From CAWBOY01 sp963790585 (GTDB taxonomy: Bacteria > Planctomycetota > Planctomycetia > Gemmatales > Gemmataceae): a DNA stretch of 64,000 nucleotides. A model generated the notes under the pieces. That model was given only the letters and a program-made list of their open reading frames with translations. It had not been told where the DNA came from and made no database searches. The position numbers and the translations under genes are program-made. Each line of letters starts with the position of its first letter. Positions within the stretch are counted from its first letter, which is position 1. Positions 19,867 through 29,072 of this stretch are shown here, piece by piece. The stretch covers positions 682,001 to 746,000 of the forward strand of contig CAWBOY010000001.1 in the NCBI GenBank assembly GCA_963790585.1. The letters run 5' to 3'.

Positions 19867-21870
19867 ATGTCTACCTCTTCGATCCTCGGGCCTGGCGGAG
19901 CGATTGCCAAGCGTCTCACGCGCTACGAGTCGCGGCCGCAACAGCTCAAGATGGCCGACGCCGTTGCCGACGCCATTGCGGATCGGCACCATCTGATGGT
20001 GGAGGCCGGGACCGGAGTTGGCAAGAGCTTCGCCTATCTCGTTCCGGCAATTCAGGCCGCATTGGCCGACAAGAATTGCCGTGTTGTCATCTCGACGCAT
20101 ACGATCAGCCTGCAAGAGCAGTTAGTCCACAAGGATATACCCTTTCTGCAATCGGTGATGCCCGAGCCATTCACGGCTGCCCTGGTAAAGGGCCGCTCCA
20201 ATTATCTCAGCCTGCGCCGTTTGCGCGGAGCCCAACAACGGGCCTCGGCTCTTTTGGGCGAACCAAGCAGTATCCAGCAACTGAACCAGATTGGCCAGTG
20301 GTCGTGCGCCACGCTCGATGGCAGCCGCAGCGATCTGAAGCTTCAGCCGCTACCGGCGGTGTGGGACCTCGTCGAAAGCGACAGCGGCAATTGTTTGGGT
20401 CGAAAATGTCAGGATTATGCCAAGTGCTTTTATTACAAGGCACGCAAACAGATGGCCGGCGCCCATCTGCTCATCGTGAATCACTCGCTGTTTTTCAGCG
20501 ACCTCGCGCTCCGACGCCAGGGCGCGAGCCTGTTGCCCGATTACCAGGTGGTGATTTTCGACGAAGCCCATACGCTGGAAGATGTGGCCGCGGACCATCT
20601 TGGCATTCAGGTGGGGCGCGGTTCGATCGATTATCTGCTCAATAAATTGCACGATCCACGCCGTGGCCGCGGCCTGCTCGCGTCGTTCGGCTCCGAGAGC
20701 GCGGAACGCCAAGTCGAGTTTGCGCGAACGTCGTCGGAGCGCTTTTTCAACAAGATCGAGGACTGGGCGATGCGCCAGCCTCGATCCAGCCGGGCCGGCG
20801 CGCTGTGCGCGGGCAGCGACTCCATTCGCGTGCGTACGGCCGACATCGTGGCCAATGAACTCTCCGAGGAAATGAAGAAGGTCGCGTCCGAAATCGACGG
20901 TGTGGCCGAGCGGCTGGACGAGGAACAGCAGATCGAGTTCAAAGCCATTTCCAATCGATGCCGGCTTATCGCCGACAACGTCAGCCAATGGCTCGATCAG
21001 GAGTTATCCGGGCAGGTCTATTGGATCGAATCCTCAAGCCATTCGGGCAAGCGACGTATCGATCTGGCGAGCGCTCCGATAGACGTCGGCCCCGCCCTGC
21101 AAGCGCTCCTTTACGACAAAGTACCGACGGTTGTCATGACGAGCGCCACGCTGAGCACGGGCGGCCGCGATGGCTTTAGGCATCAGCAGAATCGGCTCGG
21201 CTTGGATAAGTGCGAGACGCTGATTCTCGGCAGCCCGTTCGATTACCGTCGGCAAGCAGAGCTGCACCTCACGCGCATGATGCCCGATCCATCGACGAAT
21301 CCTGCCGCCTTCGAAGAGGCGGTGTTCGCTAAAGTGCCCGAGTTTATTAATCGGACAAAAGGGCGAGCTTTTGTTCTCTTTACAAGCTATCAGATGATGC
21401 AAAAAGGGGCGGAGAAGTGGAGGGCGTGGTGCCAGCGTCAGGGCTACCCGCTCTTTTGTCAAAGCGATGGCATACCGCGCAGTCAGATGGTCCAGCGTTT
21501 CCAGGCTGCCGGCAACGGCGTGCTGCTCGGAGTGGATAGCTTTTGGCAAGGCGTCGACGTGCCTGGGGAGGCGCTTTCCAACGTCATCATCACGCGCCTG
21601 CCGTTTGCGGTGCCGGATCGGCCGGTGCTTGCCGCGCGGCAGGAAGCGATCGAAGCAAAAGGCGGCCAGCCCTTTTTTGACTACCAGGTGCCGCAAGCGG
21701 TCATCAAACTGAAGCAGGGCTTTGGGCGCCTGATACGGACATCTCTGGATACCGGGATCGTCGTCATTCTCGATCCGCGCGTTCTGACCAAGGGCTATGG
21801 AAGATCGTTTCTGGCGGCATTACCGGACTGTCGCCGCTTCGTGGATGGGGTGGAGACACCCGTTTCGTGA
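19867..21870 (+). CDS. DinG/Rad3 (XPD-like) iron-sulfur DNA helicase
   Basis: The product is 667 residues. Superfamily 2 motifs in order are the Q-like YESRPQQLKMADAV, Walker A EAGTGVGKS, motif Ia ISTHTISLQEQL, the four-cysteine Fe-S segment CLGRKCQDYAKCFYYKAR preceded by WSC, motif II DEAHTLED, motif III TSATLS, motif IV FVLFTSYQMM, motif V FWQGVDVPGE and motif VI QGFGRLIRT. The protein should unwind DNA or R-loops 5' to 3', as DinG does. There is no exonuclease domain at the N-terminus. ATG 19867 is preferred to a start 45 bases upstream because the family N-terminus is short. The gene is intact and divergent from Anbu, sharing a 183-base promoter region. Confidence 0.88.
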   Translation: MSTSSILGPGGAIAKRLTRYESRPQQLKMADAVADAIADRHHLMVEAGTGVGKSFAYLVPAIQAALADKNCRVVISTHTISLQEQLVHKDIPFLQSVMPEPFTAALVKGRSNYLSLRRLRGAQQRASALLGEPSSIQQLNQIGQWSCATLDGSRSDLKLQPLPAVWDLVESDSGNCLGRKCQDYAKCFYYKARKQMAGAHLLIVNHSLFFSDLALRRQGASLLPDYQVVIFDEAHTLEDVAADHLGIQVGRGSIDYLLNKLHDPRRGRGLLASFGSESAERQVEFARTSSERFFNKIEDWAMRQPRSSRAGALCAGSDSIRVRTADIVANELSEEMKKVASEIDGVAERLDEEQQIEFKAISNRCRLIADNVSQWLDQELSGQVYWIESSSHSGKRRIDLASAPIDVGPALQALLYDKVPTVVMTSATLSTGGRDGFRHQQNRLGLDKCETLILGSPFDYRRQAELHLTRMMPDPSTNPAAFEEAVFAKVPEFINRTKGRAFVLFTSYQMMQKGAEKWRAWCQRQGYPLFCQSDGIPRSQMVQRFQAAGNGVLLGVDSFWQGVDVPGEALSNVIITRLPFAVPDRPVLAARQEAIEAKGGQPFFDYQVPQAVIKLKQGFGRLIRTSLDTGIVVILDPRVLTKGYGRSFLAALPDCRRFVDGVETPVS

Positions 21871-23042
21871 TCGCGCCAGCGTCGGCGCGGCGTGACGTGG
21901 GCTTTCGAGGAGTTTCGACCAGACGAAGGAGAGGCGGATCCAGTTGGTCGAAGCGGACGACGCAGCCGAGGCGACAGGCCCAGAGACCGGCGGGGGTCGA
22001 GACGGCAATTTCGTAATCGACTCCCGGCTCGATTTCGCCAATCACGCGACGGTCCGGCCTGGCTGTTTCCGCTTGTTCTACAGGGATAAACTCGAAAAAG
22101 ATCCCATGATCGTGCAGCAGTCGCAACGTGCCGCAACGTGGGTCCTCGAGCGCGATCGGTCCTTCGGGGCGAAACACCGATTCGAGCAACAACGTGTCGC
22201 CGAGGGACTTCGCTTTGCAAGATCGCCTTCATGCCCTCGTTGGGCCGCGTGTGCGAATAGACTACGGCTGTCAAGCTGGGCCAAATTTCTTCGATGCGAT
22301 CGCGGCCCGATTGCTGCTTGACAAGCTCGAACAACGTAAAGATGCGATCGATCGACCCAGTGATTACCGTCGCGGAATGTGACCGCGATTTCTCCGCCAA
22401 ATGAGTCAAGGAACTGTCATCACCCGCGCTGCTGAATGAAGAATACGGTCTGACTATCGAGGGAACGCTGTTGAGCCGATCCGATGAGTTCAAGCCGCGC
22501 TGCCAAACCGGTAGATCGTCGCCGACAAAGATGATTTGACCCGAAAGCAGTCGCCCCCTCGGCCGAGCATCGGCGATCGACGCCAGCATGGTCCGGTATG
22601 CCGCCCGCGAGGCGTCGAGGAGTTCCGTCGTGCAGGGCAAAGGGGCCGTCGGCGAGCCTTTCAGCGCGATCGCTCCCGGCCAGGTCGCCCCATTCAAATG
22701 AGGCAACGCCGGCTCCCAGCGGTCGCGCCATAGTTCCGCAGCTGTGGTCAGCGGCACGAGACGGCGAAAGTCTTCCGCCGTGCGGATGCGGCGAAAATCA
22801 TGCTCCCGGCCAAAGCGCGTGGACTGCGCTCGATGTACTAATGCCGTCAGCGTATGCGCTTGGGATCTTGCGGTGTTGAGACGGTCGAAATGGGCATGAT
22901 GGTAGCGGCAATGCGCGCGAAATGCCGCGTCCATTACTTGCCGAACGTAGCGGCTCTCGAAGCAACCGCGTTGGATTGCAGACAAGGAACGCAGCACGGA
23001 TAAATGATCCCTTGCGCGAGTTTCGGGACTCAACCAGGTCAA
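21764..23042 (-). CDS. GH3-like acyl-amido synthetase family protein (frameshifted, possibly degraded)
   Basis: The N-terminal two thirds carry GH3 features: LVHRAQSTRFGREHDF, EDFRRLVPLTTAAEL, GATWPGAIALKGSPT, and WPSLTAVVYSHTRPNEGM. After a break near 22217 the frame continues AKSLGDTLLLESVFRPEGPIALED, FFEFIPVEQ, YEIAVSTPAGLWACRLG and VVRFDQLDPPLLRLV. GH3 enzymes adenylate acids and join them to amino acids; planctomycetes often have unstudied members. Here the ATP-binding motifs are weak and the protein is about 425 residues against the usual 500-600. The last 35 codons lie antisense to the end of the helicase gene, so either the true end is lost or the two genes overlap by 107 bases. The start is uncertain; ATG 22934 is an alternative. 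Confidence 0.5.
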
Positions 23043-23111
23043 TCGAAATTATATCAAAACGGCTCCAGGCCGGCGCATTTACACGGACGACCCGAAGAGT
23101 ACAATGGAAGC

Positions 23112-23912
23112 ATGAACTATATCTCCATCGATTCCGTGTCCCTCAATACCGGAGACATGGATCTTGCCATCAAACCGTTCGCGGCTCTCGGCGTCGCGGT
23201 GTCAAACGAAGGAAGTGGCAAGAGCTACGCGCTTATTGGATCTGGCGCTAGCCCGTTCCGTATCGATTTTCAGTCGATCACTAAAGAAAGTGCCGGCCTT
23301 GTTGGAGTATCGCTGCGCGTCGATGATCTCGTGAAAGCTCGGTTAGCACTCACGAAAAACGGCGCTCGCATAGAGACCGATCCAGCGACCGGCCACCTGA
23401 TCGTTGCGGAGGCGGATCGCGCAGGAGTTCGCCTTTCGCTCGTCGGACCGTCTACGCGCTCTTTGCCCTTTTCCAACCACTCCGCCGCCGACCTTCGCCG
23501 CCTTGATCACCTGGCGGTCATAACGCACGACCTGGAGGAGAAGACACGATTTTGGGCTGAGGTCCTGGGAATCAAGCATTGCGGTGAGATTCGGACGCCG
23601 CAGGTCGTCATTCGCCAGCTCAAGATTGGCGACGCGATCATCGAACTCCTGGGGCCTGTCGGCGCTGATAGCCCGTTTGCCAAACGGTCTGCCGGCTTGA
23701 TAAGCATGGCTTCCTTTGAAGTGAAGGATCTCGAAGCCGCCGCTGTCAAACTGCGATCCGCCGGCTTCGCCCCGACCGATTCCGCTCGCGGGCTGATTCC
23801 CGAGACACGAATCGCCACGCTACCGGCCGATCAGACCGCCGGTCTTAGCTTGCAACTGCTGCAATACCTCCCAAATTATGGTCCCGAATTCTCGTCACGC
23901 CCGCTCGCCTGA
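23112..23912 (+). CDS. Two-domain VOC (glyoxalase/dioxygenase fold) protein
   Basis: The product is 266 residues. The first VOC unit (residues 1-120) begins MNYISIDSVSLNTGDMDLAIKPF and lacks an obvious metal ligand; the second (about 130-255) begins LRRLDHLAVITHDLEEKTRFWAEVLGI, with DHLAV supplying the usual metal His and IELLGPVG following. One domain may be structural while the other binds metal. Members act as lyases, isomerases or dioxygenases, and the substrate cannot be inferred. ATG 23112 is chosen because upstream in-frame codons give a non-family leader. The ChaN-fusion gene begins 26 bases downstream and may be co-transcribed. Confidence 0.75.
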   Translation: MNYISIDSVSLNTGDMDLAIKPFAALGVAVSNEGSGKSYALIGSGASPFRIDFQSITKESAGLVGVSLRVDDLVKARLALTKNGARIETDPATGHLIVAEADRAGVRLSLVGPSTRSLPFSNHSAADLRRLDHLAVITHDLEEKTRFWAEVLGIKHCGEIRTPQVVIRQLKIGDAIIELLGPVGADSPFAKRSAGLISMASFEVKDLEAAAVKLRSAGFAPTDSARGLIPETRIATLPADQTAGLSLQLLQYLPNYGPEFSSRPLA

Positions 23913-23938
23913 ACGGCGCAGCCCAGCAAGGTGTCTTC

Positions 23939-25737
23939 ATGACTTATACGGTTTCAGCTGCAGCGGTCCTCCTTACGCTCTCGTTGCAATGCCTGGTCTA
24001 CCGCGCGGCGGAGCCGACGGCGCAACAACAAAAGCTGGAAGCGTCCCTGCGTCAGCTGGAAAAGGATATCGCCGCGGTCCGTGGCCTGGCGTTCAAGGAA
24101 CCGGTCAAAGCGAAGATCATCGCTCGACCGAAAGACGCCGACGCTTCGCTCAAAGGATTTTATAACCCGACAGAAAAGACCCTATTTATCTATGACGATC
24201 TCGCCGACAACTACGAAAAAGGCGTGCTGATTCATGAGATGGTTCATGCCCTACAAGATCAGCATTTCAATTTGACCAAGCTACACCAGGCACAATTTGA
24301 CAGCGATAGTGAACTTGCGCGGCGGCGCTGATAGAGGGAGACGCTACGTTCACGATGATCGAGCTTCTCAAAAAGGATCAGCCGGCCGTCGCCAAGATGC
24401 TCGATGCGCCACTCGAAAAATCCAAGAATATCCAGCGAGCTTTTCTTTACTCGGAAGGGGCACGTTACGTAAAGGCACTCAAGGAGCGCGGCGGCTGGGA
24501 GGCCGTGAATTCGGCGTATCGCTTTCCGCCTTCTTCCACAGCAGCAATCCTCCATCCCGAGGGGGTGACCACAATCGATCTCGGCCCAGGGAACATACGT
24601 GGCGAATTGCACCTTGTCACGATGCTCGCGGCCAACGCGGCGACAGCGCCCGAGGCCTTGACTTCGGCGGCCGGCTGGAAGGGCGATCGCTTTCGCGAGC
24701 GCGACGGCGGCGCAACCTGGACCTTGGCATTTGCCTCGCCGGCGGCAGCGCAGCGTTGCCGCGATGCGCGTAGTGCGCCTCGAGTTCGCCGATAACCCCG
24801 GTCTCAAAAAACTCGACGGCGACGCTGCCGCGTGGAAAAAGACCAGCGGCGCGGTCGTCGCTATACAGGCCATCGGCGCGCGCGTGGCCATGATCGAGGC
24901 GAAGGACGAGGCCACTTATCACAAGCTGAACGACCAGCTATTCGGGCCGCTCGAACTAGTGGTCTACGACGCGAGACAGAAGAAACAAATTTCGTTCGGC
25001 GAGTTCACCGACCGGCTGTTGGATGCCGACATCGTCTGCATTGGCGAGACGCATGACAGCGAGCTCCACCATCGGGTGCAGCTGCAAATCATCAAGGCAT
25101 TGTTTGCTCGGGATGAGCGCTTGGGCGTCGGCATGGAAATGTTTCAGAGGCCGTTTCAAGGCATTCTCGATCGTTATTGCCGGCGCACATTATCGAAGAA
25201 GAGATGCTGAACCTGACGGAGTACCGCCAGCGCTGGGGCTATGACTGGTCGCTTTATGGGCCAATCGTTCACTTCTGTCAGGCGAATGGGATCGGAATAG
25301 CCGCACTGAATGCACCCAAGGAGCTGACACAAAAGATCTCGAAAGGTGGACATGCCTCGCTTACCGATGAGGAAAAGAAACAACTCGGCGCGATCGATTT
25401 TCAGGTCAAGGTACACCGCGAATACTGGTATGAGCGCCTTGCGAAGATGCACGGCAACGCTGAAGTTTCCGAGGACCGTAAGGAGCGCTCGTATCAGGTG
25501 ATGACGGTTTGGGACGAGTTCATGGCCGACAGTGCCGCTCGTTTTCAGATGGATCACCATCTCAAGCGGATGGTTATCCTCGCGGGCAGCGGTCATATCG
25601 AACGAGGGTTCGGCATTCCCGAGCGAGCGAGTAAGAGGACGAAGGGGAAAGCCGTTACCGTCGGCATTGAAACAGAGAAGCCTCTGGACATAGCGACGGC
25701 ACAGCCAGCGAGCGATTTTGTCATAGTCATCCGATAG
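23939..25737 (+). CDS. ChaN-like protein fused to a zincin-like N-terminal domain (frameshifted)
   Basis: The joined product is about 599 residues. A signal peptide (MTYTVSAAAVLLTLSLQCLVYRAAE) is followed by a domain of about 280 residues containing HEMVHALQDQHFNL, a zinc-peptidase-like HExxH, and a downstream LIEGDAT that may supply the third ligand. The second part is a ChaN/heme-uptake-type domain: DADIVCIGETHDSELHHRVQLQIIKAL, GVGMEMFQRPFQ, LYGPIVHFCQANGIGIAALNAPKEL and VILAGSGHIERGFGIP. ChaN binds heme in Gram-negative bacteria; members often precede or follow PDZ domains. Frame breaks near 24320, 24765 and 25182 each rejoin conserved sequence. The fusion suggests a periplasmic enzyme with two metal-related modules, but neither activity is proven. 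Confidence 0.7.
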
Positions 25738-25922
25738 ACCACAATGTGCCTATTTTCCAAATCGATCCCGCGCCGAACCTCTCTTGCCAAAATCGCCCAA
25801 AACTGGTTTTTATTAGGGCTGTCCAGCGCTTTCGAGTTCCTGATGCGGATAAGCAACGCATGCGGTTTGGGCTCGCGGCTGGATAGACAAGGATGTCTCC
25901 CCTAAGCCAGGAAGGTGTGACT

Positions 25923-26210
25923 ATGCACGATCGAGCCTTCATACGCAGCGCGCTTATCGAGATCCTCGAAGCCGATACCGGCGAAAAACACACAGATCTC
26001 AAGGATTCGGATGGCCTCCGCGATTCCCTTGGCCTCGATTCCGTCGACGTGGTGAGTATCGTCTCGCAGGTCGAACGCCGCTTTCACATTCGCATGACGC
26101 ATCAGGAGTTGGAAAAACTTGTTGCCGTAGGGGATGTGCTTGATTTGCTCGTGGCCAAGCTGAATGCTCCCGCGAGCGCGCCAAGCGTCGCGCCGCCGGC
26201 AGCCGCCTGA
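25923..26210 (+). CDS. Stand-alone acyl carrier protein
   Basis: The product is 95 residues. The phosphopantetheine attachment motif is LGLDSVDVVSIV (Ser near residue 40), with the usual acidic helix arrangement before it (ALIEILEADTG, LKDSDGLRD) and a C-terminal Ala/Pro tail (APASAPSVAPPAAA) longer than in housekeeping AcpP. No fatty-acid or polyketide genes lie nearby, so it probably serves an unlinked ligase or synthase. ATG 25923 gives a normal family start; ten upstream codons are in frame but unlikely. A palindromic element of the GAGCCTGAAGCG type follows the stop. Confidence 0.8.
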   Translation: MHDRAFIRSALIEILEADTGEKHTDLKDSDGLRDSLGLDSVDVVSIVSQVERRFHIRMTHQELEKLVAVGDVLDLLVAKLNAPASAPSVAPPAAA

Positions 26211-26241
26211 GGCCGCACTTCAGACAAACTCGAACACCGAG

Positions 26242-26312
26242 CGAGCCTGAAGCGTGACGGCGGATGCATTTTTGTGCGCCATAAAATGCTCCGCATGCAC
26301 GCGTCAGGCTCG
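26242..26312. repeat. GAGCCTGAAGCG-type palindromic element 1
   Basis: CGAGCCTGA at 26242 and TCAGGCTCG ending at 26312 form the ends; GCGGATGCATTTT pairs with AAAATGCTCCGCATGC with small bulges. It sits between the convergent acyl carrier protein and glucuronoyl esterase genes, where it can act as a two-way terminator. Two further copies lie at 51091-51158 and 61016-61088. Confidence 0.75.
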
Positions 26313-26327
26313 CGCAGCCACGTATGT

Positions 26328-27569
26328 TCACTTCTTTTTCGGCAAGTTCTTATCGGCGAAGTCGAGGAACGCTAGCCAATCTAGTTTGGTCATGGAATGG
26401 ACGCCGGGACGAATAAAGTAGCCAAGAGTTCCGTCACTTAGCTTGCCGATTCCTGGTTTTTCCTTCGAGGCCAACCCGCCTGCGCTATAAAGGCGATAGA
26501 CCGGCTCCGCCGCTTGGAGCACCTCGAATTGCCCGTCAGGATTCGCCCAGGTGTCCTCGACCGCATTGCTGAAAAGCACGGGTCGTGGGGCCATGAGGCC
26601 TAGCAAACAATTCTGGTCAAACGGCAAGCGCTCGGGTTGATCGTTGAACTCTTTGAAGGCGCCGTCGAACCAATGCGGGAAGCTGGTGTTGATCCGCTTG
26701 ACCGACTCGCCCACTTTGCCACGGCTTGGGGCCGTGCCGCCACAGCCGGCCTGGTGTGGAATCGCCAAGGCAATGCGATCGTCGAACGCCGCGGCGAGCA
26801 ATGTCGCCTTGCCCAAGCGCGAATGTCCGACAAGTGCGATACGGTTTGCGTCTAAATCCTTGTCTGTCAGAACATAATCTACGACCCGATGAGCGCCCCA
26901 GGCCCAAGCGGCGATGGTGGCTGTGTCGAATGGGCTCGGCTTCTCCCCGCCTCTTTTCCAATAAGGCCGTAGGCCTTGGCGTTGGTCCGGGCGATCGGGA
27001 TCGATGTCGCCGGGGTAGAATGCCACGACGGCGTAGCCCCGATCGATTGACTGTTCGAGGGCCCAATTTTGCGCTTCGCGGCCACGGCCAGCGGCGATCG
27101 CTCGATTGTCTTTCGCACCGGGACTATTCGGCACCCAGACGTCGGGAAGGCGGACATGTGGATCGTCGACCAACGAATGGTTGCCATGAAAGTTGAGCCC
27201 GATAAACACGGGCGCCGGCCCTTGCCGTTTGTTCGGCACCACAACCAAGACGTAAATCTTTCGCGCCTCCGGGGGTCCAACGGTGAGCGCTACTTCCTTG
27301 AGCGTCGCCTTGCCGCCAAATGCTTGCTTGTCTTCATAAAGAACCTCGGACTTTACTTGCTTCGGCGCGGCGGGAATCTGGCCATACATATAATGCTGAA
27401 TCAGAGCTTTTAACTCCGGCTTGCGCTTATTTTCCCAGTCTTCCTTTGTGGTGATTTTTGTTCCATCGAGACAGATCATCGGGTCCGGCAGTTCAGGATG
27501 CACAGGTAGCTTCGACGGCTCGGGAAAATCCTGAATCAGCAATGCGTAAAGGAGAAGGAGAGTGGTCAT
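26328..27569 (-). CDS. Glucuronoyl esterase-like (CE15) alpha/beta hydrolase
   Basis: The product is 413 residues with a short N-terminal secretion-type segment (MTTLLLLYALLIQDFP). CE15 features are FIGLNFHGNHS, GYAVVAFYPGDIDPD, AWAWGAHRVVDYVL, the nucleophile elbow GHSRLGKATLLAAAFDDRI (Ser near residue 245), GCGGTAPSRG and a late RPGVHSMTKLDW with the catalytic His. Such enzymes split ester bonds between lignin and glucuronic acid of xylan, and related planctomycete proteins are often annotated simply as acetylxylan-esterase-like. The gene is intact and divergent from the Tsr3-like gene (91-base gap). Confidence 0.8.
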   Translation of the reverse strand: MTTLLLLYALLIQDFPEPSKLPVHPELPDPMICLDGTKITTKEDWENKRKPELKALIQHYMYGQIPAAPKQVKSEVLYEDKQAFGGKATLKEVALTVGPPEARKIYVLVVVPNKRQGPAPVFIGLNFHGNHSLVDDPHVRLPDVWVPNSPGAKDNRAIAAGRGREAQNWALEQSIDRGYAVVAFYPGDIDPDRPDQRQGLRPYWKRGGEKPSPFDTATIAAWAWGAHRVVDYVLTDKDLDANRIALVGHSRLGKATLLAAAFDDRIALAIPHQAGCGGTAPSRGKVGESVKRINTSFPHWFDGAFKEFNDQPERLPFDQNCLLGLMAPRPVLFSNAVEDTWANPDGQFEVLQAAEPVYRLYSAGGLASKEKPGIGKLSDGTLGYFIRPGVHSMTKLDWLAFLDFADKNLPKKK

Positions 27570-27660
27570 GGCGGTGTCTCGAATCGGTGTGGGAAACGCG
27601 AAAGGACGAGTATACTTGGATTAGACATGAATATCGCGAAAAAACTCGGTGCCGCCAATC

Positions 27661-28129
27661 ATGAATTATCCTCTGACCGTTATCGTGCGTAGCACCCGAG
27701 AGAACCCGCGGAAATGTTCCGTTTACCCGTTGCGCGGCCGAGCTGACTTGCTCTTTTTGAACTATCCGGTGGCGCCGTCCCGATTTGGACGGCTATGTTC
27801 GCCTGGCGGCCGAAGGGCCGCCGCTGTCGCTGTCGGATGCAGAGGCCGGAGTATTATTGCTCGACGGGAGCTGGCGCTGGGCCGAGTCTATGACGCATGA
27901 CTTTGCCGATATTCCGCCGCGCTCGTTGGCCGGGTTTCATACGGCATATCCGCGCAGCTCCAAGCTCGGTACCGATCCCGACAACGGCCTGGCGTCGGTG
28001 GAAGCGCTCTTCATCGCTTATCACCTGCTCGGCAGGCCGACCGACGGATTGCTCCAGTATTATCGCTGGGCCAAGGAATTCTTGCGCCTTAACCGCTTCA
28101 CGCCGGACGAGATCCCGCAACTGGAGTAG
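27661..28129 (+). CDS. Tsr3/DUF367-like rRNA aminocarboxypropyltransferase homologue (frameshifted)
   Basis: About 156 residues after correcting one break near 27779 (a CCC run; VAPS continues PDLDGYVRL). The chain follows Tsr3 throughout: NPRKCSVYPL matches the N-terminal DPKKCSG motif, LLLDGSWRWAESM matches the VECSWARLEE segment, SSKLGTDPDNGLASVEALFIAYHLLG matches the KLNCVEALAAA loop-helix that binds SAM, and LLQYYRWAKEFLRLN matches the C-terminal FKWGHAFWELN. In yeast and archaea Tsr3 transfers the aminocarboxypropyl group of SAM to a small-subunit rRNA pseudouridine derivative. A bacterial member is unexpected and its target is unknown. It ends six bases from the convergent Uma2 gene. 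Confidence 0.75.
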
Positions 28130-28134
28130 TTCGA

Positions 28135-28984
28135 TTAATGGCCTGAGCCATTCTTCCTATTGCTCGCCTGGCGCAGCATTTCGCGCAGGCGATTCAGTTC
28201 GGTCTCGGCCGCGTCGGCGCGTTGTTTTTCATCGTCGGCTCGTTTTGCCGCTTCATCTGCGCGTTGTTTTTCCTTCTTAGCATCAACTTCTGCTTTATCG
28301 GCTTGCTTTTTCGCTCGGGCGGCTCGACGCTGTGCCTTCTCCGCCATAAGCTGGCCGGCCTCGTCTCCGGTGGGCACCAACGTTCCGTCAGCTGTGTAAA
28401 AACAAAGATACAACTCGTGCGTAAATGCCCAGACGCCACTCCATGTGCCAAGGTAAAGTTCCATTTGTTCCGACCAGAGCCAACCCTGTTCATTGCCCAC
28501 GATTGGCTTATATCGCCCTCTTTTTAGCCGAAAACCCTCTAGTCGCTGTGTATCTGGGTCATAAAGAAAGTATTCTGGAGTTTTGAGAGTCTTTTCATAG
28601 ATTCGGAACTTCGTCGTTCGATCTTCGCGCTCCGTCTTCGGCGAGAGTTGCTCGACGATCACGTCCGGAAGCCGGCCGCCCTCTTCCCAGACGGCCCAAT
28701 ACTCGCGGTGTTTCGCCCGATCGACGCCGTCCTTAATGAAAAAAATCGGGGCCGCGATAGTCGAGGTTTCGCGCTTGATCGGGATTGAAATAGATGAAAT
28801 TGTTGCCGCCGACGAAAGAGTCCGGCTTATCTCGGTAGTGGTGCCTGGCAACCTTTATCATCAGGTTCATGCAGTCGCCATGCCAGAATGTGTCCATGGG
28901 CACCCCATCGCTCTCGATCAAATCAATCCCTTCATAGGCCTTCGGGTCGAGAACCAAGGTGTAGCCCGTCGCAGCCGTTTGCAT
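28135..28984 (-). CDS. Uma2-family endonuclease-fold protein with coiled-coil tail (frameshifted)
   Basis: About 282 residues after joining two pieces at an A7 run (28739-28745): NLDYRGPDFF continues FIKDGVDRAKHREYWAVWEEG. The core is PD-(D/E)XK-like: YRGPDFF with a downstream LPDVIVEQLSPKTE and FRIYEKTLKTPEYFLYDPDTQRLEGFRL, characteristic of Uma2 (DUF820). The C-terminal 75 residues form a long charged coiled coil (repeated KAQRRAARAKKQADKAE, KEKQRADEAAKRADDEK) seen in many planctomycete and cyanobacterial members. A nuclease role is predicted from fold only. A second Uma2 gene lies at 43761-44360. Confidence 0.8.
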
Positions 28985-29072
28985 GAAAAGACTCCTGATT
29001 GAGCCGGCGAACCATGCGATTATAAGGCAAGCGCTCGCGCCGATGCTAGCTGCGAGCGCCTCGTTATCGGCG

